Position numbers and translations under genes: made by a program. This document shows, in pieces, positions 41,726 through 51,122 of a stretch of DNA of 64,000 nucleotides. The notes under the pieces are model-generated. The model had not been told where the DNA came from, ran no database searches, and saw only the letters and a program-made list of their open reading frames with translations. The stretch comes from JANQJA01 sp047947185 (GTDB taxonomy: Bacteria; Pseudomonadota; Gammaproteobacteria; Pseudomonadales; Azotimanducaceae). Where the stretch lies: assembly GCA_047947185.1 (NCBI GenBank), contig CP170502.1, positions 4,960,001-5,024,000 on the forward strand, read 5' to 3'. Within the stretch, counting starts at the first letter, position 1; every line of letters starts with the position of its first letter.

Positions 41726-43042
41726 TCAGCCAGGATTATCAGCGGGCTTGAAGGGCAGATCAACCACAAACCGGGTCAGCGAGGCGGTAGTGCGGCGATC
41801 CAGGACAATGGTGCCACCATGCAGTTCTGCGAAGTGGCGACTGATGGGCAGGCCGAGGCCGGTACCGGGTGACTTGTTGTCGCTGCTGCGATTGGCCTGA
41901 AAAAACCGGTCGAATATTTTGTCGTCGAGTTCCCGGGGTATACCCTTGCCATTGTCCGTGACCACAATGACCAGATGACTGTCTTCAATACGGCCAGTGA
42001 GGTCAATTCGCCCGCCGGCAACTGAAAACTTGAGTGCATTGGACAGAAGGTTCAAGACAATCTGCTTGAATTTCAGCTCATCCAGCAGGGCAAGACGCTC
42101 TTTGAGCGGAGGCGCCACCTCGCAGCACAATGCCACCGACTTGCTCTGTGCCTCCTCGGCAAACATGTCAGCACAATCTTTGAGTACGCTGGACACCTTG
42201 ACCGGCGCCGGTACGAACTCCATCTGGCCAGCTTCGATTCGTGCAATGTCGAGCAGGTCGTTAACCAGGGCAAGCATGTGTCCACTGCTGGCCAGTATGT
42301 TGGCCACGTAGTCCGATTGTTTGTTGCTGAGTTCACCGGCATAACCCCGCTTCAGGACGTCGGCAAACCCCATGATTGAGTTGAGCGGCGTGCGCAGTTC
42401 ATGTGACATACCAGAAAGGAATTCACTTTTGGCGTCGCTGCTCTGTTGGATTGCGGAGAACAGAAACTGCTCCCACTTCAGGTAGCTGCCTGTCAGCCAG
42501 GCCAGCAGCACACAGAGCAGGCCCACAGCCAGATAGAAGCGGACCGGGGATGAAATTTCCATCACGTCGCCAGACCGCGTGACGACAGGTTGCGAGAAGT
42601 CAGGTTGCGAGAAGTCAGGTTGAGAGAGAACAAGAATCGTGAGTCCCACCAGCGAAAATGCAAGCGTAATCAGTCCTGCCCGGATGCCCCCCGTCAGTAA
42701 AGCCAGCACAACCAGCAGGGGCAAGGCAACGGGAAACAGGGTCAGCGTGCTGGTGAGGGCCGAGTGGCCAAGAATGGCGAGCGCTGAGCCTGAGCAAAGG
42801 ATGAGTGCGCAGGGAACGATTGGCAGGTCACGCGACCTGGCAAGCACAACACCCGCGGCTACAAGTGCTCCGGCGCCAAGGCAGAAGGTAGCGGTATTCA
42901 GGGAGCCCTGCTGGTGCAGGCAAGCTGCCATGGCGACGAGGAATACAATCAGGCACAGACAACCTGCAACAAGCAGGACATGGTGACGGAATGCGGCGAC
43001 CAGGTCAGGATCAAGCTGCGGAGATGAGAGCGTGGCGGTCAT
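41726..43042 (-). CDS. membrane sensor histidine kinase
   Basis: The 438-residue protein has about six hydrophobic segments in its first 180 residues. HisKA follows with SGMSHELRTPLNSIMGF, then HATPase with VTDNGKGIPRELDDKIFDRF and GTGLGLPISRHF. No periplasmic sensor domain of size is present, so the membrane part itself may sense. A five-residue repeat SQPDFSQPDF lies in a loop between helices. ATG at 43042 is preferred; a TTG eight codons upstream is possible. The response regulator follows in the operon, and the propeller-GGDEF gene is divergent. Confidence 0.88.
   Translation of the reverse strand: MTATLSSPQLDPDLVAAFRHHVLLVAGCLCLIVFLVAMAACLHQQGSLNTATFCLGAGALVAAGVVLARSRDLPIVPCALILCSGSALAILGHSALTSTLTLFPVALPLLVVLALLTGGIRAGLITLAFSLVGLTILVLSQPDFSQPDFSQPVVTRSGDVMEISSPVRFYLAVGLLCVLLAWLTGSYLKWEQFLFSAIQQSSDAKSEFLSGMSHELRTPLNSIMGFADVLKRGYAGELSNKQSDYVANILASSGHMLALVNDLLDIARIEAGQMEFVPAPVKVSSVLKDCADMFAEEAQSKSVALCCEVAPPLKERLALLDELKFKQIVLNLLSNALKFSVAGGRIDLTGRIEDSHLVIVVTDNGKGIPRELDDKIFDRFFQANRSSDNKSPGTGLGLPISRHFAELHGGTIVLDRRTTASLTRFVVDLPFKPADNPG
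42590..42626. repeat. 15-bp in-frame tandem repeat inside the histidine kinase
   Basis: The unit CAGGTTGCGAGAAGT repeats with a third partial copy, encoding SQPDF twice plus a third SQP on the minus strand. It sits in a loop between membrane helices and could vary in copy number. Confidence 0.75.
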
Positions 43043-43209
43043 TGCGCTGTGGGCCGGTGTTGTCAAGGTAGAGACAGAAACGCCATTCTACCCTATGATC
43101 GAAGGATTATTAGGCGATTGCCGCAGGAGATGGCAATTGTTGTCGCACCACCCATCAGGGATGAACTCGCAGGCGGAATTGCCGGCAGGGTGCACAATGG
43201 GAAGGTATT

Positions 43210-46200
43210 TTGTATCTCACAACACATCATTCTGCAAATCCAAGCGGACCATACATCGCGCTGATAGGGCTTGTTTGCCTGCTGACTGGCCTGCCGGTAG
43301 GGGCGAGCAATGTGCATTTCGACAGCTTCAGCGTGGAAGACGGTCTGTCCCAGGCTAACGTGACCACCATGGTGCAGGATTCCATTGGCCATATGTGGCT
43401 TGGGACCATGGAGGGTCTCAATCGTTACGATGGTTACAGCTTCGAGGTGTTTGAGCACGACCCTGACGATCCAGGTTCAATTGCCGACGATTCAATCTGG
43501 GCGCTGCTGGTTGACTCAAAAGGCAGGCTCTGGGTGGGAACCAACAGTGGTTTCAGCCTGTTTGATTACCCCTCCCGGACTTTCCGGAACTTTCGGCATG
43601 ATCCTGCCAACGAAAACACGATCCGATCTGACCTGGTGAGGTTTCTGCATGAGGACAGCGAAGGTTACATCTGGATTGCAACCCGTGGTGGTGGCCTGAG
43701 CCGCTTTGCGCCTGAAACCGATACTTATGTTCACTATCGCTTCAATCCAGGGGATCCGCTCAGTTTGCCCAGTGATCTGGTGAATACCATCTTCGAGTGG
43801 AACAGAACGCTGTTTGTGGGAACAGATGCAGGTACTGCGGTTATCGACAGCGCACGCTCGTCCGTCACGCTGCATCCTGCCTCCAAAAACCTTGCCGTGC
43901 GCGTCATCACCGAGTTTAACGGTAAACTCTGGATGGGTACCCACTCCGAAGGCCTGCTGGTTTTTGATCCACTGACCCGACGAACCCAGCACTACGCGAA
44001 TGACCCGGACAACAATGCCAGCCTGCCCGGCAATCTCATCCGCGACCTGCTGGTGGACCACCGGGGTAAACTCTGGGTTGCGACCGACAGTGGACTTGCG
44101 GAACTCATTGCGGATGACGGGGAATTTGTGGTTTTCCGCAATGATCCGGCGGACCCCTACAGCATTGCTGACACGCGAATAGACTCGTTGTTTGAGGATA
44201 GGGGGAACGTGTTATGGGTTGGTACCTATGGCGGTTTCAGCCGTTGGAATTACGTCAGCGATTCGTTTTCGCACTACTTTGCAGGCTCCGGCCACCTCGC
44301 CAACGATGTGGTTAATGCCATAGTTGAAGGTGAAGATGGTGAGATCTGGGTGGGTTCCTACGGCGGTGGGGTGGATCGCCTGGTACCGGATGAGAGGGCC
44401 GGTTTTGTGGCAGGCAAGAAGCCGGGTTTGCGGTTGCAGGATGATCGCGTCATGGCGCTTGCGTTTGACGATGAGGGCGTTCTCTGGGTTGGTACGCGAA
44501 CCGCAGGGCTCTACCGTTATGACCCGACAACCAGCGAACAGGCGCACTTTCTGGCGGGTGAGACCGGTCTGTCAAATGATGGTGTCACGGCTATTACCAC
44601 CCATGGTGACAGCATCTGGATTGGTACCTATGGTGGTGGGCTCAACCACCTGGATCGGAGCACAGGCAAGTTTACCCACTACCGGCATGATCCGGAAAAT
44701 CCTGCGTCACTGGGATCCGACAAGGTGCTTGCAATCTATCGTGATGCCCGCGGCAATTTCTGGATCGGGACTGAAGAAGGTGGGCTGAACAGGTTTAATC
44801 CAGTTGACGGCAGCTTTCAGCGTTATGTCCATGATCCGGATGATCCGGCTAGCCTCAGCAGCAACACCGCCTGGGAAATCCTGGAAGCCGCCAATGGTGA
44901 TCTATGGATTGCAACCTGGGGGGGTGGCATCAATCGCTGGACGCTGAATGATCGGGCGGCTGACGTTGTCCAGTTCAAGCGAATTGACAAAGGTGACGGG
45001 CTGATTGGCGATACGGTGTTCGGAATCCTCGAGGCAGCGACTGGGCACCTGTGGCTGTCTGGCAACCGGGGTCTGACTGAATATGGTCCAGCGGATGGCG
45101 TCATGCGCCATTTTGACAAGCGCAACGGTATTCGGGGCGACGAGTTTAATTTTGGTGCACGTCTCAAGACCAGCACCGGCCAGCTTGTCTTTGGCAGCAA
45201 TGTGGGTGTTGTCGTGTTTGATCCGGAGTCGGTCCAGGTAAACCGGCGTGTCCCGCCCATCTATGTCACTGCCAGTTCGACCCTGCAGGGAGGTATCTTT
45301 AATGCAAGCGGGCTGGACCGGGTCCAGTCGCTGGAAGTGGGTTATGGCGATCGCTATGTTGATTTCAGGTTCGCCGCCCTGGACTTCGCCTCCCCGGACA
45401 AAAATACCTACCGGTATATGCTGGACGGTTTTGACGAGGACTGGATTGACCCGGAAAACTTCCGTCGTGCCACCTATACCAACCTGCCGTCTGGGAATTA
45501 TGTGTTTCGCGTGCGGGCAGCGAATAATGACGGCATCTGGAACGATACCGCGGTTGCCATTCCGCTGGAGGTGGTGCCTCCGTTCTGGCTCAGTGTCTAC
45601 GCCTACACGCTCTATGTGCTCATTATTGCGGGTATTGTGGCGACTTACGTGCTGGTCCAGCGCAACAAGCTTTCCAACGAGGCAAAAATGCGCCGATTGC
45701 TGGAAGTTGAAGTCCGGCAGCGAACCCTTGAACTCGCCGAGCGCAACGAACAACTGGAAGATGCCAACGAAAAGCTGACCGTTGCCAGCATGAGTGATGC
45801 GTTGACGGGCCTGCAAAACCGGCGTTATCTGTACAGTTACCTGGAAAGCCAGATTGCTGCGCTCAATCGACTGGTTGCCCGTCTTCAGGACCTGCCGGAT
45901 GCTGCCGTGAGAATTCGTCGGGAAGGTTCACTCTTTTTCATGATGATCGACCTTGATGGCTTCAAGGCCATCAACGATACCTTCGGTCACGCTGCCGGCG
46001 ACGCTGCGCTTCTGCAGGTCCGCGACCTGTTGCGTGCCAGTACGCGCGAATCTGACGTGATTATTCGCTGGGGCGGCGACGAATTCCTGATTGTGGGCAA
46101 GAGTGAAAGCCAGGCGGGCCTGGAACTGCTGGCAGAACGCATCAGGCACGACCTGACCGAGCATGACTATGTGGTGGGTGAAGGCCAGGTGGGAAGCCTG

Positions 46201-46515
46201 GCCGGGTCCATTGGCGTTGCCCTGTTTCCGTTCAACGCACATCATCCACGCCGGTTTACCTGGGAGCAGGTGGTTGCTGTGGCTGACCAGGCTGCTTACG
46301 TGGCCAAAGCCAACGGGGGTAACGCCTGGGTAACGCTGGGTGCGGTGGAGACGACCGAGCAGATTGACGTCATTCGCATGAAGGAAGACCTGAGTGCGGT
46401 CATTGACGCCGGCCAGGTGCAGGCAACCTCCTCAATGGGTGACAACCTCCGCGTGGATGCCAGCAGGGATCAGGCGGGCAATGATAACCGTGGCAATATC
46501 AGCCGGATCCAGTAG
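43210..46515 (+). CDS. two-component-regulator-propeller diguanylate cyclase (GGDEF)
   Basis: The 1101-residue protein has a signal peptide-like start and about 700 residues of propeller repeats (LWVGT...GLNRYD pattern, two-component-regulator propeller type). A Y_Y_Y domain follows (DRYVDFRFAALDF...NNDGIWN), then one membrane helix (about 800-820), a coiled coil and a GGDEF domain. The active site is WGGDEFLIV. The inhibitory I-site RxxD is present as RESD five residues before it, so it should make c-di-GMP with product inhibition. The start is an apparent TTG at 43210 with AAGG upstream; no ATG fits the frame before the signal sequence. Y_Y_Y proteins often sense polysaccharide fragments. 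Confidence 0.9.
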   Translation: MYLTTHHSANPSGPYIALIGLVCLLTGLPVGASNVHFDSFSVEDGLSQANVTTMVQDSIGHMWLGTMEGLNRYDGYSFEVFEHDPDDPGSIADDSIWALLVDSKGRLWVGTNSGFSLFDYPSRTFRNFRHDPANENTIRSDLVRFLHEDSEGYIWIATRGGGLSRFAPETDTYVHYRFNPGDPLSLPSDLVNTIFEWNRTLFVGTDAGTAVIDSARSSVTLHPASKNLAVRVITEFNGKLWMGTHSEGLLVFDPLTRRTQHYANDPDNNASLPGNLIRDLLVDHRGKLWVATDSGLAELIADDGEFVVFRNDPADPYSIADTRIDSLFEDRGNVLWVGTYGGFSRWNYVSDSFSHYFAGSGHLANDVVNAIVEGEDGEIWVGSYGGGVDRLVPDERAGFVAGKKPGLRLQDDRVMALAFDDEGVLWVGTRTAGLYRYDPTTSEQAHFLAGETGLSNDGVTAITTHGDSIWIGTYGGGLNHLDRSTGKFTHYRHDPENPASLGSDKVLAIYRDARGNFWIGTEEGGLNRFNPVDGSFQRYVHDPDDPASLSSNTAWEILEAANGDLWIATWGGGINRWTLNDRAADVVQFKRIDKGDGLIGDTVFGILEAATGHLWLSGNRGLTEYGPADGVMRHFDKRNGIRGDEFNFGARLKTSTGQLVFGSNVGVVVFDPESVQVNRRVPPIYVTASSTLQGGIFNASGLDRVQSLEVGYGDRYVDFRFAALDFASPDKNTYRYMLDGFDEDWIDPENFRRATYTNLPSGNYVFRVRAANNDGIWNDTAVAIPLEVVPPFWLSVYAYTLYVLIIAGIVATYVLVQRNKLSNEAKMRRLLEVEVRQRTLELAERNEQLEDANEKLTVASMSDALTGLQNRRYLYSYLESQIAALNRLVARLQDLPDAAVRIRREGSLFFMMIDLDGFKAINDTFGHAAGDAALLQVRDLLRASTRESDVIIRWGGDEFLIVGKSESQAGLELLAERIRHDLTEHDYVVGEGQVGSLAGSIGVALFPFNAHHPRRFTWEQVVAVADQAAYVAKANGGNAWVTLGAVETTEQIDVIRMKEDLSAVIDAGQVQATSSMGDNLRVDASRDQAGNDNRGNISRIQ

Positions 46516-46529
46516 CCTGCCAGGCCGGA

Positions 46530-47201
46530 TTACGGCTGGGGATCAAATATATCGCCGTCCCAGCTGTCGATTCGGGCAAATGTCGCCACCGGGTTTCTCT
46601 GGAGTCTGGTGAGCTGTTTAACCGGCTTGCCGATTGCCACCATGGAGGCAATGGCAAAATGCTCCGGCAGCCTGAGCAGCTTTCTGGCAGCGGGTTCCTG
46701 CGCAGCAAGGAAGGTCGTCAGCACACCGCCCAGCCCTTCATCCCTTGCTGCCAGCAAAAGGTTCCAGACGAAGGGGTAGATGGACGCGCCGGAGATGACC
46801 CCAACCCTGTCCAGTTCCTTGTCGAATGAGGTTACACAAGTCAGGTCGACACAGACCACCATGACAACTGGTGCGTTTTCCAGATTGTCCACCAGCGGGA
46901 AGGTGGCGGGCATGGCGTTGATGGTTTCCTGTGTGACCCGTGAAGGGATAACACTGTTGAATGGTGTCTCACCGGCTGCTGCCTGCGCCTTGTACTGTTT
47001 GATGACAGGCTGCATCAGTTCACGCAGTTGTCGCCGCCGCACCTTGTCCCTGATCACAATGACGCGCCAGCCCTGACGGTTGCCACCACTTGGCGCAAAA
47101 CGCGCGTTGTCGAGGATACGGTAGAGGGTTTCATCAGACACGGGATCACTTCTGTAGTCCCGCGCGGCGAAGGTAGTGCGCATGACATCAACCAGTTCCA
47201 T
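46530..47201 (-). CDS. nitroreductase-family FMN oxidoreductase
   Basis: The 223-residue protein has the nitroreductase N-terminus: RTTFAARDYRSDPVSDETL, then ARFAPSGGNRQGWRVIVI for FMN and NAD(P)H contacts. A GGVLTTFLAAQEPAARKLL segment and ASMVAIGKP close the fold. Activities in the family range from nitro reduction to dehydrogenation and flavin breakdown, so the substrate is open. It is noted that the F420 operon lacks the FbiB-type reductase domain, which has this fold. A role in F420 formation is only a guess. Confidence 0.85.
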   Translation of the reverse strand: MELVDVMRTTFAARDYRSDPVSDETLYRILDNARFAPSGGNRQGWRVIVIRDKVRRRQLRELMQPVIKQYKAQAAAGETPFNSVIPSRVTQETINAMPATFPLVDNLENAPVVMVVCVDLTCVTSFDKELDRVGVISGASIYPFVWNLLLAARDEGLGGVLTTFLAAQEPAARKLLRLPEHFAIASMVAIGKPVKQLTRLQRNPVATFARIDSWDGDIFDPQP

Positions 47202-47273
47202 GCTGTTGCTCCTTGTTTATGCTGACCCCACCATAACCCGATTCACTTCACTTCTGAATGGTAAAGGTCAACA

Positions 47274-48617
47274 ATGTCCGTGACCGAACTGAAAGCTGAG
47301 ACCACCATGAAATATGTTCTCCTGATAACCTGCCTCTTTGCGCTCCCGCTGTATGGCAGCGATACACTTCAGCGCGCCGTGGATCGTGACTACGATGAGC
47401 ACCTGGATGCACTTTTCAAACACTTCCACGCGAATCCGGAACTGTCTTTTGTCGAGTACAAGACCGCAGCCCGCATCGCAAGTGAACTGCGTGCTCTGGG
47501 ATTTACGGTGACGGAAGGGGTCGGCAAGACCGGCGTGGTTGCCCTGCTGGCCAACGGTGAGGGGCCGCTGGTCATGATGCGGGCAGATATGGACGGTTTG
47601 CCTGTGCGTGAATTGACCGGGTTACCTTATGCCTCAACGGTGGTGCAAGAGAATGTGGAAGGGGACAGCTTCCCTGTTATGCATGCCTGTGGCCATGACG
47701 TTCACATCACGTCGCTGGTTGGCACGGCGCGGCGCATGGCAGCAGATCGCGATGCCTGGTCAGGTACATTGATGCTGGTGGCGCAGCCTGCTGAAGAATG
47801 GAAAGACTCAGGTGCCAGGGCCATGCGTGACGACGATATCTGGGCGCGCTTTGGTACCCCGGATTATGCACTGGCGTTCCACGTTTCAAGCGAGATTGAA
47901 GCCGGCAAAATTTTTGCGGCAACTGCAGCGGCCTACTCGGGCGTTGATTCACTCGACATTGTTGTGCCGGGGATCGGGGCCCATGGCGCCAGTCCCCACC
48001 GTGGCAAGGACCCGGTGCTGATAGGCGCGCAGATTGTGGTGGCACTGCAGACCCTGGTTTCCCGTGAACTGTCTCCCCGTGAACCTGGTGTCGTGACGGT
48101 TGGTGTGTTCAGGGCAGGCAACAAACGTAATGTGATTGGTGAGGAAGCGCGGCTTGAGCTGACGGTGCGGTCCGACAGTGATGCTACCAGGCAGCGCCTG
48201 CTTGAGGGTATCGAAAGAATTGCAAGGCATACGGGGCTTGCGGCCGGGTTGCCGGCAGACAGGCTGCCCAGGGTTGAGATGAAAGGTACCCTGCCGGTGA
48301 CGGAGAACGACACGGCGCTGGTGAACAGGCTGACCACACGTTGGCAGGCAGAACTCGGGGCAGGCGCGCTGGCCAACTACGACAGGCAGGGGATGGGGGG
48401 TGAGGACTTCCCCTGGTTTACCCGTGAACCCTATATTCCCAGCGTCTACTTCCAGGTTGGGGGCACGCCAGCAGAAGACTTTGAACGCGAAGTGAACGGT
48501 GGAGCACCGGTGCCCTCACACCATTCTCCGGTTTTCAGGATAGCCCCTGAACCGGCTGTCGAGAGCGGCGTCATCGCGACGGTGATTGCGCTCCGTGAAC
48601 TCATGCCCGCCCGGTAG
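47274..48617 (+). CDS. M20-family metallopeptidase/amidohydrolase, exported
   Basis: The 447-residue enzyme carries a signal sequence (MKYVLLITCLFALPLYGS, about residues 12-29). M20D amidohydrolase motifs follow: MMRADMDGLPV, MHACGHDVHITSLVG, QPAEEWKDSGARAM, then DYALAFHV and GGEDFPWF. It would cleave N-acyl amino acids or peptides in the periplasm. AAAGG six bases before the ATG at 47274 supports that start, though 47307 would give a more standard signal peptide. The SGNH hydrolase gene follows nine bases after its stop. Confidence 0.88.
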   Translation: MSVTELKAETTMKYVLLITCLFALPLYGSDTLQRAVDRDYDEHLDALFKHFHANPELSFVEYKTAARIASELRALGFTVTEGVGKTGVVALLANGEGPLVMMRADMDGLPVRELTGLPYASTVVQENVEGDSFPVMHACGHDVHITSLVGTARRMAADRDAWSGTLMLVAQPAEEWKDSGARAMRDDDIWARFGTPDYALAFHVSSEIEAGKIFAATAAAYSGVDSLDIVVPGIGAHGASPHRGKDPVLIGAQIVVALQTLVSRELSPREPGVVTVGVFRAGNKRNVIGEEARLELTVRSDSDATRQRLLEGIERIARHTGLAAGLPADRLPRVEMKGTLPVTENDTALVNRLTTRWQAELGAGALANYDRQGMGGEDFPWFTREPYIPSVYFQVGGTPAEDFEREVNGGAPVPSHHSPVFRIAPEPAVESGVIATVIALRELMPAR

Positions 48618-48626
48618 GCAACCAAT

Positions 48627-49781
48627 ATGCAAATATTTTCTGCCGCCGCCCTGAAACAGGCACCCTTCAGATTTGCAGGTGCACTGGACTTCGACCAGCG
48701 CAAACAGGGCATCAGCCCGAGACGACTGCCTGACTGGACGCGATCGCAGGTGCCCGGGATGATGGATGTGATGGTGCGTATGCCGGCGGGTGTGCGACTG
48801 GTGTTTACCACGGATTCACGCCGTATCGGGCTTACCGTGATGACAACCACCATGGTAACTCCGCCAGCCGCGCCGCGTGCAGTCGTGTTTGACCTGGTTG
48901 CGGACGGCGTGGTGACCAGCCAGGTCTTTCACGGGGGTAACCTGATTGTGCTCGATCCGGCAAACCCGGGTGAGTTTGAGCTCCAGCGAGGACAAGCAGG
49001 CACTCTCTGGTTTGAACTGCCTGCGGGCGAGAAATCGATTGAGCTATGGCTGCCACACAACGCTTTTGTTGAGGTGCGCGACCTGCAACTGGACCCCGGG
49101 GCAACACTTGGCCCTGCAGCGGATGGAGGACACCGCTGGGTGCACTATGGCAGTTCGATCAGCCATTGCATGGAAGCACAGACCCCCACGGGTACCTGGC
49201 CCGCCGTGGCTGCCCGGCAGGCTGGGCTGGCGCTGATTGGGCTGGGGCTGGCGGGCCAGTGTCACCTGGACCCGTTTGTTGCGCGTACGATACGGGATCT
49301 TGATGTTGAACTGATCTCAATCAAGGCCGGCATTAACCTGGTGAACATGGACTCCATGCGGGAGCGCGTGTTTGTGCCAGCCCTCCACGGTTTCCTGGAT
49401 ACCATCCGGGAGCGGCATGCAGAGACGCCCATTGTGCTCATCTCTCCCATTTTCTGCCCAGCGGCCGAAGATCATCCGGGGCCAACCCTGGCTGACGCCA
49501 GCGGACGGTTTGTGACGATTCGGGGGGCTGAAGACATCAGGCAGGGTTGCCTGTCCCTGACCCGGATCAGGGTGCTGATTACAGAGGTTGTCAATGCGCG
49601 TCGCGCTGCTGGTGACCTGCACCTGCACTACGTCGACGGGCTGACCCTGTTTGGGCCAGCAGATGCCGGTGACCTGCCCGACGACCTGCATCCTAATGCT
49701 GCTGGTTACGCCCGGATGGGACGACGATTTGCAACTTCCGTACTTGCCAGGCTGGGATACACAAGCCAGGGTCGGGTGTGA
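48627..49781 (+). CDS. SGNH/GDSL-family hydrolase
   Basis: The 384-residue protein has an N-terminal beta-sandwich-like region (about residues 1-165) followed by an SGNH hydrolase domain. The nucleophile lies in VHYGSSISHCME. The second block is GLGLAGQCHLDPF, the Asn is in KAGINLVN and the Asp-His pair in DDLHPNAAGYARMG. These enzymes deacylate sugars, lipids or acyl esters. No signal peptide is visible. It follows the M20 peptidase gene in the same direction. Confidence 0.82.
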   Translation: MQIFSAAALKQAPFRFAGALDFDQRKQGISPRRLPDWTRSQVPGMMDVMVRMPAGVRLVFTTDSRRIGLTVMTTTMVTPPAAPRAVVFDLVADGVVTSQVFHGGNLIVLDPANPGEFELQRGQAGTLWFELPAGEKSIELWLPHNAFVEVRDLQLDPGATLGPAADGGHRWVHYGSSISHCMEAQTPTGTWPAVAARQAGLALIGLGLAGQCHLDPFVARTIRDLDVELISIKAGINLVNMDSMRERVFVPALHGFLDTIRERHAETPIVLISPIFCPAAEDHPGPTLADASGRFVTIRGAEDIRQGCLSLTRIRVLITEVVNARRAAGDLHLHYVDGLTLFGPADAGDLPDDLHPNAAGYARMGRRFATSVLARLGYTSQGRV

Positions 49782-49821
49782 TTGCTATACTGTGTAACCC
49801 GTCACTTGAGGAGCGAACCCA

Positions 49822-50658
49822 ATGCCCATTAATCCGCAGGCTGTTGGTGCCAAAGGCAATCCCACCAGGCGTAGCTGGACGTCAAAAGATGCACTGCTGT
49901 ACGCGGTCGGCGTAGGCGCCGGCACCGATGAACTGCAGTTCACCACGGAGAATACGCGGGATTTGCCGCAGAAGGTGTTGCCAACTTTTGCCGTGATTAT
50001 TGGCGGCGGTGGTGCGCCCATGGACAAGGTGGGCAGTTTTAACCCGGCGTTGATGGTACACGGTGAACAGGGCATTGAGCTGTTTGGTGAGATACCTCCA
50101 GACGGGGAAATTGAAAGTGTCGGTGAATGTACCGCCATCTGGGACAAGGGCTCGGCGGCGGTGCTTGAATTCACCTCTGAATCAAAAGATGTCAAATCAG
50201 GTGAGTTGCTGCTGCGTACGCGCATGACCCTGTTCTGCCGCGGTGAAGGCGGTTTTGGCGGAGAGCGCGGACCCAGTGACAAACTCGAGTTTCCTGCGCG
50301 GGCACCAGACCATGCGGTCACCTACAAGACCCGGGAGGACCAGGCGCTGACCTATCGCCTGTCCGGTGATCGTAACCCGCTGCACTCTGACCCTGCTTTT
50401 GCCGCCATGGGCGGGTTTGACCGACCCATACTGCACGGCCTCTGCACCTATGGATTTACCGGTCGTGCCCTGTTACACAGCCTGTGTGACAGTGACCCCG
50501 GAAAATTCCGTTCCATGGACGCACGCTTCTCGAAACCGGTCTTACCGGGGGACGAACTGACCATCTCGATGTGGGTCGACGGCACCACGGCACTTTTCCG
50601 CACAACCAACGGTCAGGGTGATGTGGTGATTGACCAGGGCAGGTTTACCTTCTCATGA
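49822..50658 (+). CDS. MaoC-like enoyl-CoA hydratase 2
   Basis: The 278-residue protein has the two-hotdog layout of (R)-specific hydratase 2, as in peroxisomal MFE-2. The N-terminal half has DALLYAVGVGAG. The C-terminal half has the signature YRLSGDRNPLHSDPAFA and HGLCTYGFTGRAL with the catalytic Asp and His. It would hydrate trans-2-enoyl-CoA to (R)-3-hydroxyacyl-CoA. GAGGAG precedes the start. The peroxiredoxin gene overlaps its stop by four bases. Confidence 0.88.
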   Translation: MPINPQAVGAKGNPTRRSWTSKDALLYAVGVGAGTDELQFTTENTRDLPQKVLPTFAVIIGGGGAPMDKVGSFNPALMVHGEQGIELFGEIPPDGEIESVGECTAIWDKGSAAVLEFTSESKDVKSGELLLRTRMTLFCRGEGGFGGERGPSDKLEFPARAPDHAVTYKTREDQALTYRLSGDRNPLHSDPAFAAMGGFDRPILHGLCTYGFTGRALLHSLCDSDPGKFRSMDARFSKPVLPGDELTISMWVDGTTALFRTTNGQGDVVIDQGRFTFS

Positions 50659-51122
50659 TGCTCTCTGAGGGTGATAAAGCCCCTTCGTTCTCGCTGCAGG
50701 CAGATGATGGCAGCGAGGTCAGCATTGATGACCTTTTGCAGAATGGTCCGCTGATTCTCTATTTCTACCCCGCGGACTTTACTGCCGTTTGTACGGCCGA
50801 GGCCTGCAGCATCCGTGATATGCACGCAGACATCAGTGATTCCGGGTTCAATATTGTGGGCGTCAGCCCGCAATCCGTTGACAGCCACCGACGTTTCAAG
50901 ACGCGCCACGACCTGCCGTTTCGGTTGCTCTATGACAAGGGCAAACGGGTGATTCGGGCATTTGGTGTTGATGGTCCCATGGGCTTTGGTGTGCGTCGCG
51001 CAACGTTTCTGATTGGTGAAGATCGGACAATTCTGGGGCGTGTCGTCTCGGATCTGTTTGTTGGCAATCATACTGACTTCATTCGCCAGGCGATTGCCGG
51101 GGCTCCCCGGAGTGCGGACTAA
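50655..51122 (+). CDS. peroxiredoxin, BCP/PrxQ-like
   Basis: The 155-residue protein has FYPADFTAVCTAEACSIRD, with the peroxidatic Cys in TAVC and a second Cys five residues on. This is the PrxQ (BCP) arrangement for an intramolecular disulfide. It would reduce hydrogen peroxide and lipid hydroperoxides with thioredoxin. Translation is coupled to the hydratase by ATG/TGA overlap, which may link it to protection during fatty acid oxidation. Its stop overlaps the stop of the PdsS-like gene on the other strand. Confidence 0.88.
   Translation: MMLSEGDKAPSFSLQADDGSEVSIDDLLQNGPLILYFYPADFTAVCTAEACSIRDMHADISDSGFNIVGVSPQSVDSHRRFKTRHDLPFRLLYDKGKRVIRAFGVDGPMGFGVRRATFLIGEDRTILGRVVSDLFVGNHTDFIRQAIAGAPRSAD

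Noticed and set aside
46530..47201. Nitroreductase as the missing F420 dehydro-F420-0 reductase
   Set aside because: It has the right fold family, but it lies 35 kb away with no FbiB-specific signature that can be seen. The idea is mentioned only as a remote candidate.
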